This document shows, piece after piece, positions 1-11,344 of a stretch of 64,000 nt of DNA (its first letter is position 1; each line of letters starts with the position of its first letter). The notes below the pieces were generated by a model. It saw nothing but the letters and a program-made list of their open reading frames with translations. It made no database searches and had not been told where the DNA came from. Position numbers and translations under genes: made by a program. This DNA is from Rugalucina vietnamica (Eukaryota; Mollusca; Bivalvia; Lucinida; Lucinidae), in NCBI GenBank assembly GCA_964017185.1, contig OZ024871.1:63554866-63618865 (forward strand). Direction: 5' to 3'.

Positions 1-82
1 ATCTCTCATAAATAAATGCATATACAGCTGTAGGTCATGTTTCAACGTTGGTCATGGTCAGCTATTCTCTTTTATATTGCAG

Positions 83-3000
83 AATGAGTGTTATCGAAGT
101 GCGGGGGAAGTCAACACGCGAAATTAGAAAGGTATACGTGCTCCTCACCCCTGATATGGTCCAGGCAATCGACCATCTGATCAGGAAAAGGAAATACAGC
201 CACCCATTTATCTTTGGAAGGTAAAATATTCTAACTAGCTGGCAAATTAATTGCGTCAGTGTCCACTTGTCTTCTTATTGTACAGCCACTACTTTGATAA
301 TACAGGGCTAGCCCCTAAATACATGTCTCACAATTCACACTGCAGCTTGTTTATAAAACATGTATTCAGAGTCTGATCTTTCTTTTTCGAAAGAAATATG
401 TTTCCTCAGCGTTTAATGATTGTGTGTTTGTTTTCAGTAAGCATGGTACGAAGCCGATAGATGGGTGCACCGCGATGCGGGAGGTCACAAAGGCTTGTCC
501 TGGACTCAAATACCCAGACAGGATAAGGACGAGAGATTTAAGAAAGTATTTGGCCACTACTTCACAGGTTAGACTGACTTTTACACAGACAATATAACTT
601 TTTAATTTATAATCTAAAATATTAAATTTCTATATCTGAAACAAAACTGTGTTTGGAAACATTCGTTAATTCACAATAACGCGTTAACCTGCATTGTAAA
701 AGTGCGCGAGTAAAAGCAAAATTGAAATCAATATGATTTAAAATGTGGTGTAAGATGACGATTCATAATGTGTTTATGTACTTTGATAACCATTTGAACA
801 ATATCAAATTTAAAAGAGTTCGTTGTGCAGTGTCCTCCATGCTACCACCTCTTTACTGAATGATACGAGGGACGACATAATATTTTTTATGAGTCAATAC
901 TCGTTCCAATGCGTCTCTTATTTTCAGATCATGGATATGAAAGATTCAGAGTTGAAGATGTTAGCGGATCACATGGGTCACAACATAAACATACACACCG
1001 ATGTGTACCGTCTCCAAAGTTCCCTTTTAGAGCGAGCCAAGGTTGCATCGGTGCTAATCGCTCTCGAAAATGGCGCATTAAACCAGTTTCAGGGAAAACG
1101 GCTTCAGGACATATCCATTAAAGGTATCGCATGTTACAATTTTATATAATGTTTTTACGACAGTTGGTGTTGCTGGTTACTGCGCTTTGAATCAGCAATG
1201 GTACCTACAGATTTAATGAATATACCCATGTGTAAAAAAAAAAATAAATAAAAATAAAAAATACGTAGACAGTTAGTTTGAGAAAGGGGTGGAAAAGTTG
1301 TTTTCGTAAGCACACAAACATACAGCTGTACTGACTATCAGTGTGACAGCCGCATCGTATAATATGTAGTAGCTAGGATACCTTCTGCCCGAGTAAATAG
1401 GGCTGAATTGCCATCCTTCTTGAACAAGCCTCCTTATCGGTTAACTAAAGGAGTTTCTATCGGTTTCCTCAGGGGTTTGAAAGTCCTTGGTTAACTGTAT
1501 GATATTTTGTATCAGTGCTTATTTATAATTGTGTCCATTTTCAACTTTGGTGTTTGGTGGGATTTTTGTTCTCATTGCGCCAGTTTTTGGTCGTTGGTCG
1601 AGTGCGAACCAATAAAACCGGTTAAAGCACGTCAATTTATTTTATATCAATCACCTTTCTGTATTATGCATTACAGATTTTATCTTTAAAACAAGACTAA
1701 AGACTACAGTTAATTAGTTAATCATGTTGTTTAAAAATTGCTGCCTTTAATTACATTCTAGATCCTGTATATTATTTCAGAATTGCCAGTGCCAGTGACA
1801 TATGATGATAATTGGGCCGAAACAGGTACGCATGTTGAATGGGAACGAGTGGAAATTTACATTATTTTCTGTAAAAATATGCCTCAGATATACAAAATAG
1901 GTTTAGTTGTCCCTTAATTCAAAATTTTATAATAAAAAAATCGCAGATATTCAGCCAAGATATTTCCTTCTTCAGTTTTACAACATTGTAGGTAATCTGC
2001 AGTGCATCTTCGGTCACCTGACCACTTCAAGTGTTAAAATTTAAATACTTCAGTGAAACACGAGCTGTATGATATGAATAAGGAAGACGGATATGAAGTT
2101 TCGAGTTGATATGTTCAACAATATTCTTAACTTAAAAAGGTGCATTTTATTTTTAATTTTAGTATGATAATAATGCCTCACCCATCACTGTATTTACACT
2201 CAACTCATAGATGTTGAATACTTGTCAGAAACTTGAGAAAATGATGTTTCTTTATTTGTATTTTTATAACTTCATTCGCTAGAAGATACAGTTGAGGACA
2301 CAGACGGACAAGAAGAAGAAAATGGTGGCGACATGAATGTAGATGGAGAGGCAGGAGTAGTGGAGCCTGAATCAAATGGTATCCATCTTAGTGTTTACAT
2401 ATATATGCGTGTTAAATAAAAACACAGAAAATACAGGTGGCGAAATGCTGAAAGCAAGTTAATATTTTATTTTGCAACCACTCTGGCAAAATTATTTCAA
2501 TGCGATGTGGGACTGGTGGCTATATGGCTCGTTTGTCGTCCATATTTTGTATACATCTTGTTGCCGGGCGTATGGTTAATGTTCTTTCTGACTTAATAAA
2601 GGAGAGTTGCTCAGAAGGTTGACATTTTAAATGATGTTCGTCAGTGCTGATAATAATTGAGTGATAAGTACTGATAGTATTTAGGTTGCATTCACGACAT
2701 TGATCAGTTTTGACATAGAAATAAGAAATATAAACTGTTTCGTTTTCTTTTAAAAGGACTTATGTTAGAACAGATTAACCAAGTACAAGAATATCTGCAA
2801 TTAAGACGACAAAATATTTATACACGACATCCAATATATTAAGCTTATGTTCATTTTGATACATTTTCTACATGCTGACCTGGTCATAAGTTTTAACTTA
2901 TTTCAGAACATGAGCCCGAAAGTGTCGAGAGATCTGATGAGGTGGTCAAGGAGCCTTCAAAGAAAGCAACAGGTATAAAACAGTATTTGTCGAAATATGT

Positions 3001-3395
3001 TTTTATGCTGGAAAGTTCATAGCATTATTGATCAATGCAAAAATAAAAATTGAATTGAATTTCCAGAACAGGAGACGCCTTGTAAAAACTTACGGCACCA
3101 ATTGGTATAGAGTCACCTCCACCTTGCAAACAAAAGATTTTATAAAATAATGGCTTCGAACATTTGCATTGTACATAAAACATTATATCTGAAACTTTAT
3201 TTTACAGGGAAAAGAAGATGGTCAGATGAAGAAAATCGACTCTTCATGGAGGCTATGGGGAGGTTCATAGCGGAAAAAATAATGCCCCCAGCTGAAGTAT
3301 ACGAAGATTTAACAAAAACACTGAAAACGAGGACTACCCCTCAAATCAGGGTTAAAGTCCATAACATAATACATGGGAAACAGAAACAAATGTAA
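83..3395 (+). CDS. Tyrosine-recombinase-like protein with C-terminal SANT/Myb-like segment (3' seven exons, 5' end outside window)
   Basis: Seven exons join in one frame: 83-220, 438-567, 928-1123, 1781-1825, 2283-2378, 2907-2972 and 3208-3395 (TAA at 3393). Every junction is AG..GT, and the last four introns share one phase. The visible 285 residues (counted from the ATG at 84, which is internal) contain a recombinase-like catalytic half. Residues 78-81 (RDLR) resemble the HxxR arginine box, and residues 101-117 (LADHMGHNINIHTDVYR) resemble the H/W box plus the catalytic tyrosine (Y116). An acidic E/D-rich linker follows at about 170-223, then GKRRWSDEENRLF (224-236), which starts a SANT/Myb-like tail. 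From memory, this layout matches a multi-copy invertebrate family related to Crypton-type recombinases. The first catalytic arginine must lie upstream. It could be a domesticated host gene or a mobile copy; the spliced structure favours a host gene. Family assignment is moderate, exon structure strong. Confidence 0.8.
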
Positions 3396-3589
3396 ATTCC
3401 CTACAAACAGACAAAAGTTTGCAATTGCAAAACGAAGCATCCCATATGTCCTCTTTTAAAAAACATGCCAGTTTATTCAATCATCCCAAAGTAGCGAGAC
3501 GTAGTACCATTGGTAGAGCACATTTTGCACATGTGGTCTATTTAAACACTTTATTAATGTAAAGTAATTCTAATCTGAATCTGGCGGAG

Positions 3590-3595
3590 AATAAA
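3590..3595 (+). terminator. Candidate poly(A) signal, proximal
   Basis: AATAAA lies 195 nt after the stop codon of the recombinase-like gene. It would give a short 3' UTR. Confidence 0.35.
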
Positions 3596-4676
3596 ATGGT
3601 ATCAGTTTGAACATTAAACGACCAGAATAGAGTTACCTTAAAGGAATCCCAAGTTTTTTGTTACACTAACAAATTTACTTGGCTCATGTGTATTGAAAAT
3701 AAGAACATCTGTCAACAGTTAGCCGATTTTGTTATTAACTCGTGCATGTTCAAGTTATTCAGTTTAAGGTCTGATTGTGAGAAAACTAGGTTTGTCATAT
3801 TTACCTGTATTATTGTTCTTAATACAAAGTTTTCATAGAGTAACTTTAGATCTGGGCAAAGTTGTCTAGTGTTTGAGTATGGATATTTAAATAAATATGT
3901 CCTGTGTCCATTCCCTATTTGAGACAATGCTGTGTGTCCTTAAGCCGGGCGCATTAACTACCAGTAACCACAAGTACTGGTCATTTAACAAGGAAGTGGT
4001 GGCTCTGTCACAACATAATTTTTAACTGGTTGTAAAAGTCATAAACAAAAATAGCCAATGGAGACTGATCAGAATATGTAGCTCTACGTGTATTTTGTAC
4101 ATGTAAGTGCTACTAGAGGATGTCCACTTGTGTTACGTTTGTCATTTCTGGCTTAATCTATATTTGCCAGAATATGCATAACTCAGTAATAACCCTCATT
4201 TTGTTGCTAAGAGTATTATTGATAGTATCAATGAATTTGAGCCACGACACAAAAAACCTAGCTTTACAGCCAAAGGTGTTTAGAGGGTTGATGTTTGTTG
4301 TTATGATACTCATGATCGATGTAGCGAAAACAAAGACATTGATCGGTTGCACAGTACTGTTCTGTAAGTGTGACCTGTGTCTTTTTAGCGCAGCCAAAAA
4401 TCCTGTTTTCGTGATGGTTTTCGTAAGAAGCCAAAACCGCGGTCTCATTAATATGCTCTTAAAGGATCTCAGTTTTATTTTTTATTCACATGTAAGCATC
4501 TTTGCTTGGGTGGTATCAGTATATTGGTCATAACTTATTATGCTCATTACCTGTGACACTATCATTCAGCTTCAGCCAGCGCTACATGTATATGTACATA
4601 TATCGCCTTTACTTTGTTTCAAACTTGTGTTACTGTCATTGTATTATGCTATTCTGTGCTTTTCATATTGTTTTCA

Positions 4677-4682
4677 AATAAA
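4677..4682 (+). terminator. Candidate poly(A) signal, distal
   Basis: AATAAA in a T-rich setting about 1.28 kb after the stop codon. It sits just before the start of repeat-derived DNA, so it is a plausible end of a long 3' UTR. Confidence 0.35.
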
Positions 4683-4916
4683 GTTGAAACTTTAAACCTA
4701 CCAGCCTAAGTGACATTAAAATTGTTGATTTATTGCAGCAATTTCTGTATTATATTATAAAAACATATAAGTTTCATAAAGACGAACCAAATGAAACACA
4801 CATATATTGATATTGTATACCGTTTGTCCTAGTAAAAATGTTTATGGAACAATAATTCCAACTTTACTAATTTCCTATGTTCTGATTATTGGTTGTTTTG
4901 AAGACTTTGTACCTCT

Positions 4917-5189
4917 ATAAAAGCATGTCCATGAAAAGTATACCCTTCAAACCCCTCTTTTATATAGAAAAAAGGGTTTGCAGGGGTATACCTATTTACC
5001 ATATTTTTTATCCAAAACAAAGTAGAATGTGGGTACTCGTTAGACCCGCCTCAGCGAGGAGGTTCTAACGTGTACCCACAATCAATGTTTTGAACAAAAA
5101 TATTAAACATATCAATGTTTTCCATGGAATTTTCAGTTTTTACAGCTGAAACAAAAAATTCTCTGTTTATTGCATGGGCAAGTTTTCGT
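4917..5189 (-). mobile_element. Foldback MITE family, copy A (reverse orientation)
   Basis: This diverged copy of the element is best seen at 39519-39794. It runs from a CATGTCCATG-type end, through the 'gtatacc...' block, to a central palindrome around GCCTCAGCGAGG flanked by GTTAGA/TTCTAAC. It finishes at an end complementary to ACGAAAACTTGCCCATGCAA. The end sequences form imperfect terminal inverted repeats. No coding capacity. Confidence 0.7.
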
Positions 5190-5317
5190 TATGAGAATAC
5201 TCGGTTTTCATCATAACAGTTGCGCGACGTTACGTGATTACGTGACGTTTCTTCGAAGAAATGTAGACGTCACCACATCTAAACATCATCAAAAACAAAA
5301 CAGTGACTGAAAGCGTT

Positions 5318-5371
5318 TTATCTATCTATTTTCTGATACGGGTCGATCAATTTATGATCATCACCTCAGGT
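5318..5371 (-). repeat. LINE 3'-tail fragment with (GATA)n end
   Basis: The TCTATCTATTTTCTGATAC start and the GATCATCACCTCAGG end match sequences at 32627-32680 and 63082-63131. The last of these lies just downstream of a minus-strand CR1-like ORF, so all three look like 3' ends of that LINE. All three have the same orientation. Confidence 0.6.
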
Positions 5372-6396
5372 AACTTGATGAGGGCGTAGAAATGAATATT
5401 TTGAACTTTCGTTAACATGGGCGCTTTTTCTTTTAACAGAATATCGTATGGTAAGTGTGTTGATCTTCTGGTTGTGTGTTGAAATAGTGTTGAAATTTGA
5501 CATTTGAATTTCTAATGTTCCGAGCCGCAGTTCAAAATCGACTGTCATTCAATCAGTCCAGACGGCGACATTTTCTTCAAAAAGAACAATGTCGAATGAA
5601 GGGGAGATATTTTAAAGCTCCGGCTTTTACAGCCTCCCTATAGCAAACCAGTTATATCTTCTATTAGATGCGAGTTTTGAGTTCTCTGCGTTGGAAATTA
5701 GCAAGGTGGCTGCCTCATGAAGACCCGTTTTGCTCTATTTTCCTTCCGCATGCTATAAAATATTAAATCTGTGTCAACAATTGCACTGTAATGAGACAAA
5801 GTTGGAATTATAATGTATGAATTATTTTTTTTGTTGATTTTATCGATTTGTAATCACTCACAAACTTTTTCATTAGGCCCTTCGTGCTTTATTCAGTTTG
5901 TGAGTATATTAATTCCTATAAAACATTGATTTGTTGAAGGTGTTTAAGAACCTTTCTCATTATCATCTACATTCTTGGTCGGTACTGGAATATGTTCCTC
6001 TGGGTTGCATAAACAATCCCCTGCAGGGTCTATTCCCAAAGTTAACATATTTCAGTGTTTGGTAGTTGTCACTTTGGCATACGGCATGCTTTTCAATATA
6101 GTATTTACGCAATTACAGCAGGAAAGGAACACACCTGCACTTTAAAACACCGTCAAAAGTGTATAAAACCCACCAAATCAGCGTAAAATTTTGACCAGTG
6201 TGAAATACAGTCGGAGTTGGCCCTCAGGGGACTTGACAACTCCAATTCTTCGCCAAGAATAATGAGAACCTTTTGCTAGCAGTTAGTGCATGCTGATTGA
6301 TTGGTCACAAAGAAATAATATGTGTACATCATATTATTTAGACAAATAAATCAGCTACAGTTACGTGTTTTATTTGCTCTGTCCACGCCAGCAATG
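5372..6396. other. Non-coding interval, nothing recognised
   Basis: AT-rich DNA without a plausible exon, RNA gene or clear repeat border. No reading frame longer than about 70 codons carries a motif. Confidence 0.5.
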
Positions 6397-7164
6397 TAAA
6401 GCCCCATTAACCCATTCACGATTTTCTCTACGATTCACCACGATTCATCCCGATTTCTCATGGTCAGAAAAATCGGAATGGATCGGCATGAATCGTTGCG
6501 CAAAAGTGGAAATATTCAGTGTCACTACGATTCCAGTAAGAATGGCCATGATATTAGTACGGTGTCTGTAAGGTATCGCTAGGAATCAATAACGATTCAT
6601 GACGGCAACGCTACGGTCAATGAGGATTAACCACTGTGGCACAACGAATGCTCACGATGCTTGTACGGTTCGATACGGTACCAGTACGATTCACGGCGGT
6701 AGCCGTCGCGGCCAATCGTGCAGCTCCGTAGTGAAACCGTGGATGATTCGTAGGACAACCGTACACAATTTGTGGTGAATCGTGAGAGTTCGTGCTGTCA
6801 ATGATTTAACGGTTTCGCTACATAGCTCCACGATTGGCTACGATCTCTCACGAAAAGCCACGAATATAGCTACGGTGTCAGTACGAATAAGCACGATTCC
6901 GCTACGGTTACGCTAAGAATTAGGCCACGCCCAATAACCACCACGATTCACCACGATACGCCACAAATGTTTTAAACAGTTTAAAACTTCCGAAGCGCTA
7001 CCGTGGAGTTTCCCGAATCATCACGATTCATCAAGATTCACCGCGATTCACCACGGTTTTACTACGAATCACCACGGTACAACAAGGTACACGACGAGTT
7101 TTAAAATCGTGGCGAAGCGTAGCGGCAACGTAGCCAAAAATCGTGGATGTGTAAACAGGCCTTA
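6397..7164. mobile_element. TIR element dense in ACGATTC/TACGGT words
   Basis: The left end TAAAGCCCCATTAACCCATT resembles the reverse complement of the right end (TAAGGCCTGTTTACACATCC). Both then run into CACGATTTT, giving imperfect TIRs of about 29 bp. The interior is packed with CACGATTC, GAATCGT, TACGGT and CACGG words on both strands, often 10-11 bp apart. No protein is encoded. A non-autonomous DNA transposon is the likely identity; a clean target duplication was not found. Confidence 0.6.
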
Positions 7165-7439
7165 ACCAACTCGCAACAGTGGACTCCTACTCAGCGTTAC
7201 AGCATCAGTTTTCAAACTGCATCCTATCTTCAATATGATAATTAATGGTGGTCTACATGTATGTGTGTGATATTAAAATTAATAAATTCGGTGTCGAATT
7301 TTATAAATGGAAAGTGCAGGCATTTTTTTTTCATTTCTCAAACTTTCACTGTGTGACAGATTTGCACTATTTTAATCGAGCTAAATAAATTCGGAAGAGT
7401 GGTGAGTTATAGTCATTACTTTTTAATGTGACTAATATG

Positions 7440-7620
7440 TGGATCATTAATAAGAAGAAAACAAACCTTATTGAATAAACAGAATTGTGGGGCATATACA
7501 TGGTTAGTTATGGGGCATATAGAACAGTGGGACATATATACATCGTCAAACGGTTTAATAGTTACGGGGCATATAGAACTATGGGGCATATATATGTATA
7601 TACACATATATGCCCCATAA
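7440..7620. repeat. GGGGCATATA repeats ending in a perfect hairpin
   Basis: Several copies of 'tggggcatata' occur, and 7580-7619 forms an inverted repeat (TATGGGGCATATATATGTA against its complement). It sits 67 bp before a TA microsatellite. Confidence 0.6.
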
Positions 7621-7683
7621 TTAGGTTTGACACATTGCCACATAATTAGGTGCTATATCAGAACCCCGTATCTGTATACCTTC

Positions 7684-7686
<3 letters not shown>

Positions 7687-7747
<61 letters not shown>
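7687..7747. repeat. (TA)n microsatellite
   Basis: About 30 uninterrupted TA units. The YIYIYI frames through it are artefacts. Confidence 0.95.
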
Positions 7748-7750
<3 letters not shown>

Positions 7751-8102
7751 TTTCCAAGGGGCCGTGGGACAAAAATTCAACAGCCAAACACAGCACAATA
7801 TTAGGTTCACGGATGTCGTTTCGTTTGTTTACATATAAAAAGCCGGTAAATTGAGCACGTAAAATGTCTGCGTGATATACTGTGCATGAATATGTATATT
7901 CAGGAATTGTCTATCAGTATAAGCACCATCGTAAATGCCTGCGATACAACAAAAGTCCTTACAGCAAAGATTGATGCAACATCACACAACATGTGATAAA
8001 ATGGAGTAATTGAAAAAAGCAATATCGCTTTGGCAACAACCATCACCAAGACAATGAACACTTCGTCGTAGGTTGCTGCCCAATTGATCAGTCTTACAAT
8101 CA

Positions 8103-8228
8103 CAGGTGACACAAACCAAATTCTGCTTGTGGGTGTGCCAAGTCGTTTTCCCAGGGTTCTCCCCTCCCCCCCCCCACCTTGTTACTGATTTATCCGTCTC
8201 ATATGAACTAAAATAATCTTGAACGGGG
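8103..8228 (+). repeat. SINE central-domain fragment
   Basis: The block from GGTGACACAAACC to AATAATCTTGAACGGGGCG aligns with the body of the SINE at 9085-9333 in the opposite orientation. No convincing A or B box lies upstream, so the copy is 5' truncated or decayed. A C-rich run interrupts it at about 8160-8177. Confidence 0.5.
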
Positions 8229-8295
8229 CGAAAATTGTATAAAAACGAAATTATGATCTGAAATGAGCACAATCAGACTCTTATCTGTAATCAAG

Positions 8296-8345
8296 TAACA
8301 ATAGAATGACCTGGAATCGATACAATTAAATTTCACATCCTCACT
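8296..8345 (+). repeat. Short fragment of the 'GGAATCGATGCAATTAAATTT' repeat
   Basis: GGAATCGATACAATTAAATT matches the start of a roughly 190-bp repeat seen at 26463-26663, 37986-38176 and, reversed, 61142-61338. Confidence 0.5.
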
Positions 8346-9084
8346 AAGGTGGGCGTAGTGTAATTCTGGGCCCTGATTAGATTTTAACAGATAGCAAAAC
8401 TTCTCCGATGTTACTCGCGCCTATAAGAAAAAAATGCATTTACATTCCATCATGCACGCATGCTTAATGTAAACCATATAACGAGGAATATTCGGGGTCT
8501 CACGTGCAAATAACAACTATTTACATACTGGACCCTGCTCTCGACCGAAAGACGGAGTTACGCGTTGGATTGAACGCGCGGCCCGTTTTACGAGGCGACT
8601 GAATGAAACACTACGACATGAAGTGCTTTATGGAAACACTTTAGCAACTCATAAAAATAATATTGTGTTAGTTTTATTTTAATCATATTTATTTGAATTC
8701 AACCAGGTAAACAACACGCATACAATATCACACAGAATAAATATGGATCAAAAAGAAAACTTATGTCTTGCCAAATCAATTTACTACATCGTAACCAGCA
8801 CACTGGATATGGCTGAATTACTGTTGAAGGTCTACAATAAACAAAATTAGTTGTGTGGCTTGGCGAAATGTAGCTACATGTACACAATGTAGGATGTTGC
8901 CTCCATCGCACTTCGTATGGCATGCAGATGACTGTCGAATGAGCGAAACTTCGACATCAAGCTGATAATCTGTTTGAAATATAAACAGAATGAATTATGT
9001 TCGCTCACGAGACAGCACGTGAAACTGTAGTTTTACATCTAATAAACACAGATATACATGTATCTGAACATGTACACTATACTA
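8346..9084. other. Non-coding interval, nothing recognised
   Basis: Short unrelated reading frames only. No RNA gene or repeat border was identified. Confidence 0.45.
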
Positions 9085-9333
9085 TTTGATTTATTGTCTT
9101 GCGCATTTTAGTTCAGTTTTACGTCCCTTTCAAGATTATTTCAGCTCACCAATCAGTAGGTGGGGTGAAAACGTGAGCACCCTAAGAAAAACCACCTGGC
9201 ACTCCCGCAAGTTGAACTTGGCGTGTATCATATGTGGCCAGTGTGGGGCTCGAACACACACAAGACACAGCGGTGAGATGAACGAGTGATTAAGAAACAG
9301 CGCTCTCAACCGCTCGGCCACGGGGGCCGCTAA
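9085..9333 (-). repeat. tRNA-derived SINE (Ser/Leu-like head)
   Basis: On the minus strand the A box GTGGCCGAGCGGTTGAGAGC (9302-9321) and B box GTGTTCGAGCCCC (9246-9258) form a tRNA-like Pol III promoter. A body with AATAATCTTGAAAGGGACGT follows, and the AT-rich tail contains AATAAATCAAA. The GGGACGTAAA tail motif recurs in the SINEs at 14214 and 40370. Confidence 0.75.
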
Positions 9334-9587
9334 GTCATTAGAGGCGGTCAACTTATCCTAGCCGCATTATCTGTACCAGCCTTCAGAAAATAAATGTTGA
9401 CGTGAGGATCGGTCGCGGGTCCGCTCTTCTGCCGATTACGATCAAGCTACCGGTTTAAATCGGTGAAAAGACAAGAAGACTTAGTGAAAAACCTATACGT
9501 GCGGACTGCCTTCTCACTACACACTTTAATCCACAAATTAACGATTTTAGTATTAAATGCAGTAGTGCATTTGTTGAGTTTTGCATT

Positions 9588-9617
9588 TTTTTTTTCTTTT
9601 CTTTTCTTTTCTTTTTC
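9588..9617. repeat. (TTTTC)n microsatellite
   Basis: Five to six TTTTC/TTTTCT units in a T-rich tract. Confidence 0.85.
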
Positions 9618-9685
9618 ATTTTCTAAGCTATCTTGTCACAGATGCGAAAAAAGGAAGCAATTAAGAATAGAAAAAGAATTTTTGT

Positions 9686-9758
9686 ACTAGCCGGACTCGA
9701 ACCCAGGACCTTTTGGTTTTATTCCATACATGCTACCTACTGAGCTACAGAGTAAGAC
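9686..9758 (-). other. tRNA-like sequence (SINE head or tRNA pseudogene)
   Basis: The minus strand shows TAGCTCAGTAGGTAGCATG (A box) and GGTCCTGGGTTCGAGTCC (B box) at tRNA spacing. The acceptor ends pair poorly and the anticodon arm is degenerate, so a working tRNA is unlikely. Confidence 0.6.
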
Positions 9759-10629
9759 GTCGTGGACTATTTCTTTTTTGCCTGTCTTGTTTAATTGGTC
9801 TCCGTTAGGCTATAGGTAGTTTTTACCAAGTAATTATTCATATCGCCCCTCGTCATCGTCTCAAATATGCCCTCACGAGTCGTCCCCCATCACACCGAAA
9901 ATCGTAACCGCACGCGCCAGCAACATTTACGTTCAAAAGTGAAAAATGTCTATTGGTCAAATATATACATTCATTTCATTCATCTTATGGGTTTACACAT
10001 GAACAACACTGTGACAGTGTGATAATTTTTACAGAATTTGACATTGTTTATAATTGTGCATGAAACTCAACGGAAACCACACGTCTAGCCAAACTATTTC
10101 TTGAAATTGAAAGCTACAAGGGGTCATTAGCTTCTATAATTCAATGGTGATAATTATTTCGAAGAGGCTTGTCAGATAAAGTTTACATCTCAGACTGATT
10201 AACCAATTAGAGTCAGTTACAAAGACATTGATGTCGTACAAAATACGCTCTACGCAAAAAGTACCTCAAGCATCTATAAAAATGATCATTTACGCTGAAC
10301 AAACAAGCTTGCGGGCTTTCAGTGCATGGATTACTGCAGTGCTGAATGTCTCAGCTCCACCCTGATGATTATACGTACATGTCAAATGATTGAATGAGTA
10401 ACGACTTTATTAAAACAGAAAGCAAGTACGTTAGACCTGACTATTGGCGAAACTGTACAGGTTTTCAAAACCTTTTATATGATGTCCGCAACGAAATGTT
10501 TTCAAATACTGCCACATGGTAATAGCCGAGCTGCATGTTGCAACTTACAGAGTCAATAAATTATAAAGATCTGATCCTTTGGAAGCAATAAAACATTCAA
10601 GGAGAGATATATAGTATGGACTATATTTC
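9759..10629. other. Non-coding interval, nothing recognised
   Basis: No exon, RNA gene or repeat boundary could be supported. Confidence 0.4.
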
Positions 10630-10885
10630 GCAATTTCGGGTAATGAACCCTCATCAGTAGCCCTTTTTAAACCGACATCGGACTATTATACTGCAATTTC
10701 GAAAATTTACACACGAAGTCTTAATCAAAGACACATTCCTAAAGGGGGTCAAATGATTTAAAAATTTGCCTAGAAGTATGTTTCTAAATGTGATTGTTTT
10801 GAACTCTTTACTGATCTCAAAGGACCTAAAATAATAATATAATCTGCACAACGGATGATGTACGGGGAGACTTTTTAGGGCCGCT
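10630..10885 (+). repeat. Diverged dispersed repeat, partner of 41480-41715
   Basis: The stretch from the 'aatgaaccctcatcagtag' area to 'gatgatgtacggggagactttttagg' is similar, in inverse orientation, to 41480-41715, which starts 'cctaaaagtctccccgtacatcatcc'. Identity is low outside the ends. Confidence 0.5.
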
Positions 10886-11344
10886 ACACGACACAACAGC
10901 AACTGCAGCAATGTCACAATATTTACTAAAACTACCTAAATATTTTATTTCATTTAGTACAAGCAGCCAACCTGCTAGACTACAATCAACGTTGTGGTGG
11001 TTTTGTATTATTACAAACTTTTTATCTGTCACATAGAGCACACCTCAAATGTCGCATAACGTGACAAATGTGCTTGGTTTGTCATACATATGTACTTAAC
11101 AATTGCCTACCGTATGCGTTACGATAATGATCCGTTAACAGTGAAACTAATACTTTGCCGCTTTAAGACGTCAGAATGTACACTTAATTGGATGTTTACA
11201 TGAACCATTTTGTCTACCAAAAATGGCTTTAATTCTGAGTAAATACTTCTATTTATAGCAATACAGGTCTTCCATTAAAATACTAAATAAGACATTGCAA
11301 AAATAGTGTCGTATATAAATATTTCGAATTTGTAAACATTCAAG
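10886..11344. other. Non-coding interval, nothing recognised
   Basis: AT-rich DNA, no supported feature. Confidence 0.4.

Larger units (their letters stand above)
3396..4690 (+). other. Probable 3' UTR of the recombinase-like gene
   Basis: The sequence from the stop codon to the second AATAAA is AT-rich and shows no splice-linked coding continuation. A 137-codon open frame at 4120-4533 lies inside it and has no recognisable domain, so I treat it as chance. Transcript evidence is needed to fix the true end. Confidence 0.4.

Noticed and set aside
4120..4533. 137-codon open frame downstream of the recombinase-like gene
   Set aside because: No domain, lies in the probable 3' UTR, composition like surrounding DNA.
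7627..7854. Frames rich in IYIYIY
   Set aside because: Translation of the (TA)n microsatellite.
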